Source: JAHQVI01 sp963749875
GTDB lineage: Bacteria; Pseudomonadota; Alphaproteobacteria; Rhizobiales; Rhodomicrobiaceae
Direction of reading: 5' to 3'
DNA length: 64,000 nt
Assembly: GCA_963749875.1 (NCBI GenBank)
Contig: CAVVOX010000002.1
Location: 620,001 to 684,000, forward strand
Under the pieces are notes generated by a model that saw nothing but the letters and a program-made list of their open reading frames with translations, had not been told where the DNA came from and did not search any database. A program made the translations under genes and the position numbers. Shown here in pieces: positions 33,483 through 43,010 of the stretch (position 1 is its first letter; each line of letters begins with the position of its first letter).

Positions 33483-34586
33483 CTACGCTCCTGCCGCTTC
33501 AAGTCCGCCAGGCTTCAGCGCGAAGCGTGCGCCGAACGACCGGCTTTCGCGGGTAAGCACATCGCGAAGCCATTCGATGTCATCCTGCGAAGCGTATCGA
33601 AGCCGGAAGCGCCGCATCTGGAAGACGATGAGGTCCAGCTTCACGAGCGCGCCGTTCGCCGGATCGATGGCGGGCAAATACATGACCGACAGATCGCCTC
33701 TATATTCCTCCTTGCCCGGAATGCCTTCATAATCGTTGATGAAGTCGCCGCAGCCATAAAGGATGAGCTTGCCGCGATGGATCTCGATCGCGCGCGGATG
33801 GTGAGAGGAATGGCCGTGCACAATATCGCAGGCGCCGGACTCGATGAGCCGATGCGCGAGTCTGCGCTGCTCTCGCGGGATCGCGTGGCCCCAATTCGAG
33901 CCCCAATGCACGGACAGAACGGTCACGTCGCCGGCTTGCTTGCTTGACAGAATCTCCTCCGCGAGGCGCTCCGCGGTGCGTTCGGACAGATCCGGGAGCA
34001 GGCGGACGCCCGGCCGTTTCTCGCTCGCAGCCCAATGAGGCGGGATGCCGCTCGTCTTCGAGCCGACGCCATAGACCGAGATCCGGCGGCCGGGACGGAC
34101 GTCGACGACCGCCGGCTGCGACGCCTCAGAGTAGCACGAGCCGGCGCCTGCGGTCCTGATCCCAGCGCGTTTCAGCGCATCGAGCGTGTCGTATAGACCG
34201 GCTTCGCCCCAATCCAGCACATGATTGTTGGACAACACGCAGCAATCGATCCCCGCCACGGTCAGAACCGGCATGTTCGCGGGGTGCATTTTGTAGTTGA
34301 TGCCCTTGGGCTCGGGCGTCCGGCTTGTCGTTACTGCGGTCTCGAGATTGATGATCCGGGCATCGGGACGCTCCCGGTCCAGCGTTTCGAGCGCATCACC
34401 CCAGATATGGCGGAAATCAAGAGGCCGGCTGATGGCGCCGTGCGCCTTTTCGGCCAAAGCCACATATTGGCCGGCTGATTTTGCGTAGGCTTCAAAGAGC
34501 GCCGGATCGCCCGGATGGGGCAAAGCCTGGTCGATGCCGCGTCCGGTCATGACGTCACCGGTCAGAAAAAGCCTTATCGCCTCCAT
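33483..34586 (-). CDS. CapA family metallophosphatase-like protein
   Basis: Protein of the CapA/PgsA superfamily with a calcineurin-like fold. From the ATG at 34586 (GAGCTGAAG upstream) its 367 residues carry metal-site motifs: FLTGDVMTGRGID near the start, RIINLETAVTTS, the CCVLSNNHVLDWGEAGLYDT core, SVHWGSNWGHAIP and IVHGHSSHHPRAIE. There is no signal peptide, so it differs from membrane CapA of polyglutamate capsules and may be a cytosolic phosphoesterase. It is divergent from the hydrolase gene, with a perfect FNR-type box between them. Confidence 0.88.
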   Translation of the reverse strand: MEAIRLFLTGDVMTGRGIDQALPHPGDPALFEAYAKSAGQYVALAEKAHGAISRPLDFRHIWGDALETLDRERPDARIINLETAVTTSRTPEPKGINYKMHPANMPVLTVAGIDCCVLSNNHVLDWGEAGLYDTLDALKRAGIRTAGAGSCYSEASQPAVVDVRPGRRISVYGVGSKTSGIPPHWAASEKRPGVRLLPDLSERTAERLAEEILSSKQAGDVTVLSVHWGSNWGHAIPREQRRLAHRLIESGACDIVHGHSSHHPRAIEIHRGKLILYGCGDFINDYEGIPGKEEYRGDLSVMYLPAIDPANGALVKLDLIVFQMRRFRLRYASQDDIEWLRDVLTRESRSFGARFALKPGGLEAAGA

Positions 34587-34670
34587 CTTCAGCTCTCGAT
34601 CGAAAACATTTTCGGTTTGGGGCCTCACCGGCGCCGGTCGATTAACCCGTTCCGGATTTGCCCCCGCATT

Positions 34671-34684
34671 TTGATCGCAATCAA
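34671..34684. promoter_or_regulatory. Perfect FNR/FixK box between divergent capA-like and hydrolase genes
   Basis: TTGATCGCAATCAA is the full TTGAT-N4-ATCAA consensus. It is 85 bases from the CapA-like start and 65 from the hydrolase start, so it could control both. Confidence 0.7.
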
Positions 34685-34748
34685 AGACAGCCAAACCCGC
34701 CGGCCTAAAGTCAGGGCATGGCGCAGAGTGACCGAACAGGCAAAGCAG

Positions 34749-35408
34749 ATGATCGACATGAACGAGGCGGACAACAAGATCAAATCCGAAGAGGTTCAAA
34801 TCGCTCCGCTCGACCTTCCCGGAACGCTGGCCATTCCGGATGGAGCGTCGGCGCTCGTCATTTTTGCCCATGGCAGCGGCTCCAGCCGTCATAGCCCGAG
34901 GAATCAGATGGTCGCGCGTGCTTTGAACGAGCATGGCATTGCGACGCTGCTTTTCGATTTATTAACCGCCGAGGAAGAAGCGGACCGGACGAATGTCTTC
35001 GACGTTCCCGTCTTGTCCGACCGGCTCGTCGAGGCCGTTCAGGGGGTCGGCGAAAGAGACGACACGCAAACGCTCAAAATCGGACTGTTCGGCGCCAGTA
35101 CGGGAGCGGCCGCGGCGCTGGTTGCCGCGGCCCGGCTCGGCGGGCGCATCGGCGCAGTCGTATCGCGGGGCGGGCGGCCCGATCTGGCGCGCGACGTCAT
35201 GAGCGAGGTCTCGACGCCGACGCTTCTGATCGTGGGCGGCGCCGACTATATCGTGCTTGAGCTCAACCAGCAGGCGCTCGAACGTCTGTCCGGCCCGAAA
35301 GCCCTGGAGATCATTCCCGAGGCCACGCATCTTTTCCCGGAGCCCGGCGCGCTGGAGAGCGTGATCGGCCACGCGGTCAACTGGTTTCAAACCTATCTGA
35401 AGGCGTGA
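34749..35408 (+). CDS. Alpha/beta hydrolase (dienelactone hydrolase-like)
   Basis: Serine or cysteine hydrolase of about 219 residues. It has the oxyanion stretch LVIFAHGSGSSRHSPRNQMV, the nucleophile turn GLFGASTGAAAALVAA (Ser in GAST), the acid in LLIVGGADYIVLELN and the His in PEATHLFPEPGALE. In similar genes it is paired with phosphoribosyltransferases in stress clusters, but none is here. The start is 34749; the ATG at 34758 is an alternative. The Nudix gene follows after 63 bases. Confidence 0.88.
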   Translation: MIDMNEADNKIKSEEVQIAPLDLPGTLAIPDGASALVIFAHGSGSSRHSPRNQMVARALNEHGIATLLFDLLTAEEEADRTNVFDVPVLSDRLVEAVQGVGERDDTQTLKIGLFGASTGAAAALVAAARLGGRIGAVVSRGGRPDLARDVMSEVSTPTLLIVGGADYIVLELNQQALERLSGPKALEIIPEATHLFPEPGALESVIGHAVNWFQTYLKA

Positions 35409-35471
35409 TCGCCGATCGCTCTTCGTCAGCATGTGAGAGACTTCGATGCGCGAGATTTCGCGAGATCGGCC

Positions 35472-35861
35472 ATGAAAGTCGCGACGGACATCATCGTCAG
35501 GCGCGGGGAGGAGATCCTCTTCATCCGCCGGCGGAACGACCCCTTTAGGGGAATGCTGGCGCTGCCGGGCGGGTTTGTCGAGGAGGACGAGACCGTCGAG
35601 CAAGCCGCCGCACGGGAGCTGGAAGAAGAAACCGCAATTCGCATCCAGGAAGATCGGCTGCAGCTCATCGGCGTCTTCTCCCGCCCCGATCGGGATCCCA
35701 GAGGGCGCGTCATCTCGATCGCCTTTCGCTGCGATGTGCCAAGCAAGACCTCGGCGCGGGCTGGGAGCGATGCCGCAGAGACCGTGTGGCTCACTGGGGA
35801 TGACGCCATCGCTTCAGGGCTGGCTTTCGATCACGCGGAAATCCTGAAGGCTGCCGGGTGA
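35472..35861 (+). CDS. Nudix hydrolase (ADP-ribose pyrophosphatase-like)
   Basis: Hydrolase of nucleoside diphosphates linked to another group. The 129 residues from the ATG at 35472 carry a complete Nudix box at about 33-55: GGFVEEDETVEQAAARELEE with EET following. A GTG at 35433 would add 13 residues that do not fit the family. ADP-ribose is a likely substrate by resemblance, not proof. It lies in line with the hydrolase and may share its FNR-type promoter. Confidence 0.88.
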   Translation: MKVATDIIVRRGEEILFIRRRNDPFRGMLALPGGFVEEDETVEQAAARELEEETAIRIQEDRLQLIGVFSRPDRDPRGRVISIAFRCDVPSKTSARAGSDAAETVWLTGDDAIASGLAFDHAEILKAAG

Positions 35862-35982
35862 AGCCGGCCCGCCTGTGATCCTGAGCATAAAAAGGCTGCC
35901 CGTCAGTGTGCCGCCTGGCGACGCCCGGCCTCGTCAATTCACCTTCGCTTTACGCAAATCACCTATGTACCGGTGACAGCCG

Positions 35983-36807
35983 ATGGCGCGGTCGCTCGTC
36001 GATGCGCGCGCTTTTGCTTCCCGGAGGCCGCCTGTGGGGCCTATTGAACTTGGATTTCTCGCAAGCCTGCTTGCCGGTCTGGTGACCGCCGTCGGAGCGC
36101 TTCCGGTCCTGTTCGGCCGGTCGGTGTCGCAACGCATGAACGATGTGCTCCTTGGCTTCGCGGCGGGCGTGATGCTGTCGGCATCGTTCTTCTCACTGAT
36201 CATTCCGGGTCTGGAAGCCGCGGGAGCGATTTATGGCGGCACGACGGTCGCGGCATTCATTGCCGTGGCCGGCATCGTGATCGGCGCCGGTTTCATTGGG
36301 TTCGTCAATGAATATGTCCCTCATGAACATTTCTTCCAGGGGCGGCAGGGGCCCTCGCCGGGCGAACTGGCCAGGATCTGGCTGTTCGTCTTCGCGATCA
36401 CGATCCACAACCTGCCGGAAGGGCTGGCCGTCGGCGTCGGCTTCGGCGGTGGCAATGTTGCGCGAGGCACGACCCTTGCGGTCGAAATCGGTCTGCAGAA
36501 CGCTCCGGAGGGGTTGGCCGTTGCGCTTGCTCTTTTGTCCATTGGCTATACGAAGCGAAATGCGTTCCTCATCGCCGGCCTCACCGGTCTGGTCGAGCCG
36601 GTTGCGGGATTGCTCGGCGCATGGGCCGTCAGCCTTTCGCAGTTCCTTCTTCCCTGGGCGATGACATTTGCCGCCGGGGCGATGATCTATGTGATCAGCC
36701 ATGAGATCGTGCCCGAGACCCATCGGCACGGCTTCGAAAACGAGGCGACATTCGGCCTCACGATCGGGCTGGTCGCCATGCTGTTTCTCGATGTTGTCTT
36801 CGGGTAA
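35983..36807 (+). CDS. ZIP family metal transporter
   Basis: Inner-membrane transporter for zinc or related divalent metals. The 274 residues contain eight helices. The fourth and fifth hold the metal site: HNLPEGLAVGVGFGG (from 142) and EIGLQNAPEGLAVALALL (from 168), and HEIVPETHRHG follows in a later helix. It belongs to the GufA-type subgroup. No clear ribosome site precedes the ATG at 35983, so the start may lie slightly downstream. Confidence 0.92.
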   Translation: MARSLVDARAFASRRPPVGPIELGFLASLLAGLVTAVGALPVLFGRSVSQRMNDVLLGFAAGVMLSASFFSLIIPGLEAAGAIYGGTTVAAFIAVAGIVIGAGFIGFVNEYVPHEHFFQGRQGPSPGELARIWLFVFAITIHNLPEGLAVGVGFGGGNVARGTTLAVEIGLQNAPEGLAVALALLSIGYTKRNAFLIAGLTGLVEPVAGLLGAWAVSLSQFLLPWAMTFAAGAMIYVISHEIVPETHRHGFENEATFGLTIGLVAMLFLDVVFG

Positions 36808-36893
36808 GTGTGAGGCCAGCCGTTTGCTGGCAATATCGCGCCCTGCGCTTGCAGCCGACGCGTGGAAATGGTCCGATCGGTTCGGAGACAGCG

Positions 36894-37118
36894 ATGAAAG
36901 TCAAGCTTCAGATTGTCAAAGACGGGGCATTGCTGTTCGAAGGCTCTTATGAGATTTCGGACGCGGAAAGCTTTGCTTGGGTCTTCTCTGATACTTGGTC
37001 GAAGCTGAGACAAGCGCAATTCGACAAGGAAACCAGTATCGGTGCGCTAATGGATCACCTCGACGACGACGTCCTGGACCAGCTGACCGGCGCCGAGATC
37101 CGGCTGGAGAAGGTCTGA
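36894..37118 (+). CDS. Small hypothetical protein
   Basis: 74 residues starting MKVKLQIVKDGALLFEGSYE at the ATG at 36894, with GGAGAC seven bases upstream. It is acidic and soluble, with an alternating strand pattern followed by helix-like DAESFAWVFSDTWSKLRQ and DDDVLDQLTGAEIRLEKV. I do not recognise the family. The good ribosome site and even codon use make it a likely real gene. It is on the same strand as the ZIP gene, 86 bases later. Confidence 0.6.
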   Translation: MKVKLQIVKDGALLFEGSYEISDAESFAWVFSDTWSKLRQAQFDKETSIGALMDHLDDDVLDQLTGAEIRLEKV

Positions 37119-37339
37119 TCCGGGATCGTGCGGCGGGACAGTTCGCCGGGCCGAGCGAGGACGGACGGCAATCCGGTCTTTCCCCGTGCCGCGGCCGGGA
37201 TGCGCCGTGCGCTAAGCGTACGGTACGGCTCGGCATTTACGAAATGCTCCGACCTCTGCAATGATAAAATGCACCATTTTGCCGTCTTAAATATGATATG
37301 CCCACCGGAGCGACGCGGAAACGAATGGAATAGCGCGGA

Positions 37340-38197
37340 ATGAGCAAATTTCTGCCCCTCGCCGAGGCGGTCTCCAACAATCTGCGCAGTGGCGACGCAG
37401 CCGCTTTCGAAGGCTTTACGCATCTTATCCCCACCGCCGCCGCACATGAGGCCATCCGCCAGGGCTTCAAGGAGCTGACCCTCATCCGCATGACGCCGGA
37501 TCTGATTTACGATCAGATGGTGGGGATGGGCATGGCGCGGAAAATGGTCTTCTCCTATGCCGGCAATCCGGGCGTCGGCCTCCTGCGGCGCACGCGCGAC
37601 ACGGTCGAGAATGGCTGGCCGCATCCCATCGAGATTGAGGAATATTCCCACGCCGCCATCGCGAACGCCTATGAGGCGGGCGCCGCTGGCCTGCCCGTCG
37701 CGATATTTCGCGGCTATCACGGCCTTGGCTTGGGCGAGGTCAACCCGAACATCAAATCGGTGACCTGTCCTTTTACCGGGGAAATGCTGGCTGCTGTGCC
37801 CTCCGTCCGCCCGGACGTCACCTTCATTCATGCTCAGAAAGCGAACAAACGCGGTGACGTCCTGATCGAAGGCATTATCGGCATCCAGAAGGAAGCGGTG
37901 CTTGCCGCCAAGCGCGCCGTGGTGACGGTGGAGGAGGTGGTCGATAATTTCGACGATCTCCACCCGAACCTGACCATCCTTCCGCATTGGACGGTCGATG
38001 CGATCTCGGTCGTCCCCGGCGGCGCTCATCCATCCTACACACACGGCTATTACGGACGCGACAACGCCTCCTATCTCGAATGGGACAAGGTTTCCGCCGA
38101 CCGCGACCGGTTTCGCGAATGGATGCACAAGCATGTGATCGAAGCGACCCCTGAGGATTTTGCCGCGCGGGTCGAAGGCCTCAGGAGGACGGCATGA
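37340..38197 (+). CDS. CoA-transferase subunit A (family I)
   Basis: Alpha subunit of a two-subunit CoA-transferase of the 3-oxoadipate/glutaconate type. The 285 residues show AAAFEGFTHLIPTAAAHEAI, LIRMTPDLIYDQMVGMGMAR, HGLGLGEVNPNIKSVTCPFT and EGIIGIQKEAVLAAKRAVVT. It overlaps subunit B by four bases (ATGA). The acceptor acid is not evident. Similar pairs act in aromatic or steroid ring degradation; no such pathway genes are nearby. Confidence 0.9.
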   Translation: MSKFLPLAEAVSNNLRSGDAAAFEGFTHLIPTAAAHEAIRQGFKELTLIRMTPDLIYDQMVGMGMARKMVFSYAGNPGVGLLRRTRDTVENGWPHPIEIEEYSHAAIANAYEAGAAGLPVAIFRGYHGLGLGEVNPNIKSVTCPFTGEMLAAVPSVRPDVTFIHAQKANKRGDVLIEGIIGIQKEAVLAAKRAVVTVEEVVDNFDDLHPNLTILPHWTVDAISVVPGGAHPSYTHGYYGRDNASYLEWDKVSADRDRFREWMHKHVIEATPEDFAARVEGLRRTA

Positions 38198-38994
38198 TCG
38201 ACAAGACGCCGGATCCGGGCTTCACCCCTCGCGAGATGATGACCATCGCCGCCTCGCGCGCGCTCAAGAATGAGGACGTCTGCTTCGTCGGGATCGGTGC
38301 GCCCTCGGCGGCGTGCAACATCGCGCGGCTGACCCATGCGCCGGATATCACGCTGATCTACAAGTCGGGCACGCTCGGCACCGCGCCGGATATTCTGCCG
38401 CTGTCGATCGGCGACCCGGAGCTCTGCGAAACCGCTCTCACCACGGTTTCCGTGCCGGAGATGTTCCGTTACTGGCTGCAGGGCGGCCATATCACGATCG
38501 GTTTTCTGGGCGCGGCTCAGCTCGACAAATTCGGCAATATCAACACGACCGTCATCGGCGATTATCGCAAGCCCAAGACCCGGCTGCCTGGCGCCGGCGG
38601 CGCGCCGGAAATCGCGACATCGGCGCAGGAGATCTACATCACCATGGCGCAGTCGAAACGCGGCATGGTGGAGAAGATCGACTTCTACACCTCCTTCGGC
38701 CACGGCGAGGGCGGCGATCATCGTCAGCGCCTCGGCATTCGGACCAAGGGCCCGACCCGGCTGATCACCGACCTCGCAATCTGGAAACCGCACCCGGTGA
38801 CGAAAGAGTTTACCGTCGTCTCGATGCATCCCGGCGTCACGCGCGACATGGTGCAGGAGACGTGCGGCTGGGAGGTGGCGTTCGCCGATGCGCTCGAAGA
38901 AACGCCGTCGCCGACCGAGCTCGAACTGACCACATTGCGCGCATTGCAGGAGCGCACGGCAGCCGCGCATCAACGGACCGGAACGGCGGGTTAG
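38194..38994 (+). CDS. CoA-transferase subunit B (family I)
   Basis: Beta subunit of 266 residues partnering the gene before it. It starts with FTPREMMTIAASRALKNEDV and carries the family stretch CFVGIGAPSAACNIARLTHA, LIYKSGTLGTAPDILPLSIG and GGHITIGFLGAAQLDKFGNI. In several family I enzymes the catalytic Glu lies in this subunit; I cannot place it with certainty. A family C repeat follows about 40 bases after the stop. Confidence 0.9.
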   Translation: MIDKTPDPGFTPREMMTIAASRALKNEDVCFVGIGAPSAACNIARLTHAPDITLIYKSGTLGTAPDILPLSIGDPELCETALTTVSVPEMFRYWLQGGHITIGFLGAAQLDKFGNINTTVIGDYRKPKTRLPGAGGAPEIATSAQEIYITMAQSKRGMVEKIDFYTSFGHGEGGDHRQRLGIRTKGPTRLITDLAIWKPHPVTKEFTVVSMHPGVTRDMVQETCGWEVAFADALEETPSPTELELTTLRALQERTAAAHQRTGTAG

Positions 38995-39033
38995 GCGCGC
39001 GCGGCTGAAACGCAACCGCACGACAGCGAGATC

Positions 39034-39257
39034 ATTTTAAGTTGATTCGGTCCAGCTTGCGCCGGCAGCCCCCTCTCCCTCGGGGAGAGGGCTGGGTGAG
39101 GGGTGACATCCTATCAATTCATGATCCCATCACCCGGAATGCTGACGCATCCCGACCTCTCCCGCTCGCGAACCTTTACGATGAGCGACTAGCGCTTACC
39201 GGGGGGGAGGTCATCCGCGCATTCGACAGGGGCGTTTCCATCCGAACTGATCTTGCG
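39034..39257. repeat. Family C repeat, copy 2
   Basis: Same element as at 31185 and 57784, here with a GGCAGCCCCCTCTCCCTCGG start, GGTGAGGGGTGACATCC and CATCCCGACCTCTCCC. It runs directly into a family B element at 39258, giving a composite block that fills most of the gap 38995-39491. Confidence 0.7.
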
Positions 39258-39382
39258 CTAGATCAACCCTCGTTCAAGTGGAATCACTTGAACGAGGGTT
39301 GATCTATTTCAAAAGACGAGCGCAACTGTTCCCGCGTCCATCCCGCCTTCGCGGGAACATGTTTGGACGCGCGTTGCGCTAA
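39258..39382 (+). repeat. Family B repeat, full copy, with FNR-like motif
   Basis: CTAG-bounded element with a perfect 20-bp-arm palindrome (GATCAACCCTCGTTCAAGTG, GAAT loop, and complement). It then has TTGATCTATTTCAA (39299-39312), AAGACGAGCGCAACTGTTCC, a second small palindrome around CCGCCTTCGCGG, and GGACGCGCGTTGCGCTA. It is about 110 bases before the IOR gene on the same strand. Confidence 0.8.
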
Positions 39383-39491
39383 GGGTCGGTCGCCTGCCGC
39401 AAACGCATCCCGGAATTCAGGACTAGCGCAATTTTTGCCGATTACCGTATAGTTCGAGCACGTTTCAGCCATGTTTGAAGGAGGTGGTCCC

Positions 39492-42400
39492 ATGGCGCTT
39501 GCCAAGGTGAGCCTCGACGACAAATACGACCTCAGCCGGGACCGCATTTACGTCACCGGCAGCCAGGCCATCGTCCGCCTGGCGCTGATGCAGCATGCAG
39601 CCGACACGGCGCGGGGCCTCGACACGGCAGGCTACGTCACCGGCTATCGCGGCTCGCCGCTCGGCAATCTCGATCAGACCTTCGCCCGGGCGCGCAAGGT
39701 CCTCGGTCCGCACAATATTCTGTTTCAGCCCGGCGTGAACGAAGATCTGGCCGCCACCGCGCTATGGGGCGCCCAGCAGGCCGAGCTTCACGGCGAGGGG
39801 CGTTATGACGGCGTTTTCGGCATCTGGTACGGCAAGGGGCCGGGCGTCGACCGCTCCGGCGATGTCTTCCGCCATGCCAATCATGCGGGAACCTCCAAAT
39901 ATGGCGGCGTCCTCGCCCTGATGGGCGATGACCATACCTGCAAATCCTCCACCTCCGCGCATCAGTCCGAATTCGCCTTCGTCGATGCGATGATCCCGGT
40001 TCTCAACCCGGCGAATGTGCAGGAGATCCTGGATTACGGGCTTTACGGCTTCGCCCTGTCGCGCTTCGCGGGCGTTTGGGTCGGGCTGAAATGCGTGAAG
40101 GACAATGTCGAGCAGACCGCGGTCATCGATGCGCGGCCCGACCGGGTTCAGCCGGTTATTCCGGCCGATTTCGAAATGCCGCCCGGCGGTCTCAACATCC
40201 GCCGGGGCGATGCGCCGCTCGCCAAGGAAGCCCGCCTTCACGATCATAAGCGCCCGGCCGTTCTCGCCTTCGCCCGCGCCAACACGCTCGACCGGATGGT
40301 CCTCAGCGGTGGCCGCGCCCCGAAAATCGGCATTGTGACGGCCGGGAAAAGCTATCAGGACACGGTCGAAGCGCTCGATTTGCTCGGGATCGATGAAGTC
40401 GCCGCCGCCGACTATGGGCTGCGGCTTTACAAGGTCGCGATGACCTGGCCGCTGGAGCCATCGGGAATCGAGCGTTTTGCCGATGGCCTCGACCTGATCG
40501 TGGTCGTCGAGGAGAAGCGCTCGCTGATCGAGACCCAGATCAAGGAGCAGCTTTACGGCCGCCCGAACGCCCCCGCCGTCATCGGCAAGCGCGACGAGAC
40601 AGGGGCAAAGCTCTTCCAGGCCAATGGCGCGCTCGAGCCCGTGCAGGTCGCGCTCGCTCTGGCGCGGCGGCTCGTGGCACGGAACGACGCACCTGAGATG
40701 GCGGCGAAGATCGCGGAGCTCGAAGCGGCCGAAACGCATGCGCATTCGGCAAAATCGATCCTGGAGCGCATCCCCTATTTCTGCGCCGGTTGTCCGCACA
40801 ATTCCTCGACCGTCGTGCCTAAAGGCTCGCGCGCCTATGCCGGGATCGGCTGCCACTACATGGTCCAGTGGATGGACCGCTCCACCGAGGGCTTCACCCA
40901 TATGGGCGGCGAGGGCGCGAACTGGATCGGCGAAGCGCCTTTCTCCAAGCGGGGCCACGTCTTTCAGAATATCGGCGACGGCACGTTCATCCATTCGGGG
41001 AGCCTTGCAGTGCGCGCCGCCGTGGCGGCTGGCGTCAATGTGACGTTCAAGCTGCTTTACAATGACGCCGTCGCCATGACCGGCGGGCAGGCGCTCGATG
41101 GCGGGATGACGCCCGAGCAGATGGCGCATGCGCTTGCCGCCGAGGGTGTCCGCCGCCTCGCGCTCGTCTCCGATCAGCCGGAGAAATTCTCGGTGAATAC
41201 TCTGCCGCCCGGCACGCAGATCGCCCACCGCGATGACATCGACGCCGTCCAGCGCGACCTTGCCCGGACCGAGGGCGTGACCGCGCTCATCTATGAACAG
41301 ACCTGCGCCGCCGAAAAGCGCCGCCGCCGCAAGCGCGGGACCTATCCCGATCCGGACCGCCGTGTGCTGATCAATGAGCTGGTCTGCGAAGGCTGCGGCG
41401 ACTGCGGCGTGCAGTCGAATTGCGTCGCCATCGAGCCGGTCGAGACCGAGTTCGGCCGCAAGCGCGCCATCGATCAGGACGCCTGCAATAAGGATTTCTC
41501 CTGCCTCAAAGGGTTCTGCCCGAGCTTCGTCACCGTCCATGGCGGCCAGCGCCGCAGGCCCAAGCGCGAGCCGATTGCGGATGGCAATGGGTTCGCCGAG
41601 CCGCCCGAGCCCGCCTCGCCCCCGCTGGGCCGACCTTATTCCATGGTCGTGACCGGCGTCGGCGGCACGGGCGTGGTCACGATCGGCGCCATTCTCGGCA
41701 TGGCCGCGCATCTGGAAGGCAAGGGCGTCGGTGTGATCGACATGTCGGGCCTGGCGCAGAAGGGCGGGCCGGTCTCGGTCCATGTGCGCATCGCCGAGCA
41801 TCCGGATGAGATCAAGGCGATCCGCGCCTCGGGCGCCGGCGCCGATCTCGTCCTCGGCGGCGATCTGGTAGTGACCGGATCGGCCAAGGTGCTGAGCGTC
41901 ATTCGCGAGGGGCGGACATCGGTCATCGCCAATAGCCACGAAACAATGACCGCCGATTTCACCCATGCGCCCGATCTGTCGCTGCCGGCGATGGCGCTGC
42001 GCCGGGCGCTCGAGGCTCACGCTGGGGCCGATGCCTGCGATTTCGTCGATGCGCAGAAATATGCCGTGAGCCTGATGGGCGACAAGGCGATGGCAAATAT
42101 TCTGCTGGTCGGCTTCGCCTATCAGAAAGGTCTTCTGCCGCTCGCCGCCGAAGCGATCCGGGAAGCCATCCGGCTGAACGGCGTTGCGGTCGAGGCCAAT
42201 CTCCAAGCCTTCCGCTGGGGACGTCTGCTGGCGGTCGACGAGGCGCCGATTGCCGCGATGGTGGAGAAGCGCGCAAAGCCTTCCGCGGGCAAGACGCTGT
42301 CGCAATCGCTTGATGAGGCGATCGAGCGGCGCGTCCGTTTCCTCGCCGCCTATCAGGACGCCGCTTATGCGGAGCGCTATCGTAGGCGGGTCGAGGCTAT

Positions 42401-42965
42401 CCGGGCGCTTGAGGCGCGGGTGCAGCCGGGCAGCGAGGCGCTGAGCTGGGCGGTTGCGAAATATTATTTCAAGCTGATGGCCTATAAGGACGAGTATGAG
42501 GTTGCGCGGCTTTATACGGACGGCTCGTTCCGGCAGCAGCTCGCCAGCGCCTTTGAGGGGGATTACCGGCTGGAATTCCATCTCGCTCCGCCGCTGATCT
42601 CCAAGCCCGACCCCGCCACCGGCCGTCCGCGCAAGATGGGCTTCGGACCGTGGATCATGACCGCCTTCCGGCTGCTCGCCGCGATGAGGCGGCTGCGCGG
42701 GACGCGCTTCGATCCGTTCGGCTATAGCGCGGAACGCAAGATGGAGCGCCGGCTCATTGCCGATTACGAGGCGCTGCTCGACGCGTTCGCCCGCGACCTG
42801 CGGCCGGAGACGTTTGAGACCGCAACCGCGCTCGCGGAATTGCCGGAGCAGATTCGCGGCTTCGGCCCCGTCAAACGGGCCTCGGTGGAAAGAACGCGCC
42901 TGCGCGAAAAAGAGCTGCTCGAAGCCTTCCGCGGCACCCCTCCCGCGCGCAAGCAGGCGGCATAG
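39492..42965 (+). CDS. Indolepyruvate ferredoxin oxidoreductase, fused alpha-gamma form
   Basis: Large 2-oxoacid:ferredoxin oxidoreductase (1157 residues) that oxidatively decarboxylates aryl pyruvates to acyl-CoA using thiamine diphosphate. The start at 39492 follows GGAGGTGG. N-terminal part: GYVTGYRGSPLGNLDQTF. Middle TPP-binding part: PYFCAGCPHNSSTVVPKGSR and GGEGANWIGEAPF. Then a Cys-rich region (LVCEGCGDCGVQSNC, CNKDFSCLKGFCPSF) that may hold a cluster, and the gamma domain (GVGGTGVVTIGAILGMAAHL). The C-terminal 300 residues are the helical extension of this alphaproteobacterial form. A family B repeat with an FNR-like motif lies upstream. Confidence 0.93.
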   Translation: MALAKVSLDDKYDLSRDRIYVTGSQAIVRLALMQHAADTARGLDTAGYVTGYRGSPLGNLDQTFARARKVLGPHNILFQPGVNEDLAATALWGAQQAELHGEGRYDGVFGIWYGKGPGVDRSGDVFRHANHAGTSKYGGVLALMGDDHTCKSSTSAHQSEFAFVDAMIPVLNPANVQEILDYGLYGFALSRFAGVWVGLKCVKDNVEQTAVIDARPDRVQPVIPADFEMPPGGLNIRRGDAPLAKEARLHDHKRPAVLAFARANTLDRMVLSGGRAPKIGIVTAGKSYQDTVEALDLLGIDEVAAADYGLRLYKVAMTWPLEPSGIERFADGLDLIVVVEEKRSLIETQIKEQLYGRPNAPAVIGKRDETGAKLFQANGALEPVQVALALARRLVARNDAPEMAAKIAELEAAETHAHSAKSILERIPYFCAGCPHNSSTVVPKGSRAYAGIGCHYMVQWMDRSTEGFTHMGGEGANWIGEAPFSKRGHVFQNIGDGTFIHSGSLAVRAAVAAGVNVTFKLLYNDAVAMTGGQALDGGMTPEQMAHALAAEGVRRLALVSDQPEKFSVNTLPPGTQIAHRDDIDAVQRDLARTEGVTALIYEQTCAAEKRRRRKRGTYPDPDRRVLINELVCEGCGDCGVQSNCVAIEPVETEFGRKRAIDQDACNKDFSCLKGFCPSFVTVHGGQRRRPKREPIADGNGFAEPPEPASPPLGRPYSMVVTGVGGTGVVTIGAILGMAAHLEGKGVGVIDMSGLAQKGGPVSVHVRIAEHPDEIKAIRASGAGADLVLGGDLVVTGSAKVLSVIREGRTSVIANSHETMTADFTHAPDLSLPAMALRRALEAHAGADACDFVDAQKYAVSLMGDKAMANILLVGFAYQKGLLPLAAEAIREAIRLNGVAVEANLQAFRWGRLLAVDEAPIAAMVEKRAKPSAGKTLSQSLDEAIERRVRFLAAYQDAAYAERYRRRVEAIRALEARVQPGSEALSWAVAKYYFKLMAYKDEYEVARLYTDGSFRQQLASAFEGDYRLEFHLAPPLISKPDPATGRPRKMGFGPWIMTAFRLLAAMRRLRGTRFDPFGYSAERKMERRLIADYEALLDAFARDLRPETFETATALAELPEQIRGFGPVKRASVERTRLREKELLEAFRGTPPARKQAA

Positions 42966-43010
42966 CAGCCAAGAATTTCATTTTCGTAAGCGCTGAATCT
43001 TGGAATGATT

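Noticed and set aside
39762..42581. Very long open frame (939 codons) on the minus strand
   Set aside because: It is a mirror of the indolepyruvate oxidoreductase gene; high GC leaves the opposite strand open. The product has biased Arg/Gly/Asp composition and no known domain.
37340..42965. Aromatic degradation island (CoA-transferase plus indolepyruvate oxidoreductase)
   Set aside because: The two units are separated by 500 bases of repeats, have separate contexts, and no ring-cleavage gene is present; linking them would be guesswork.
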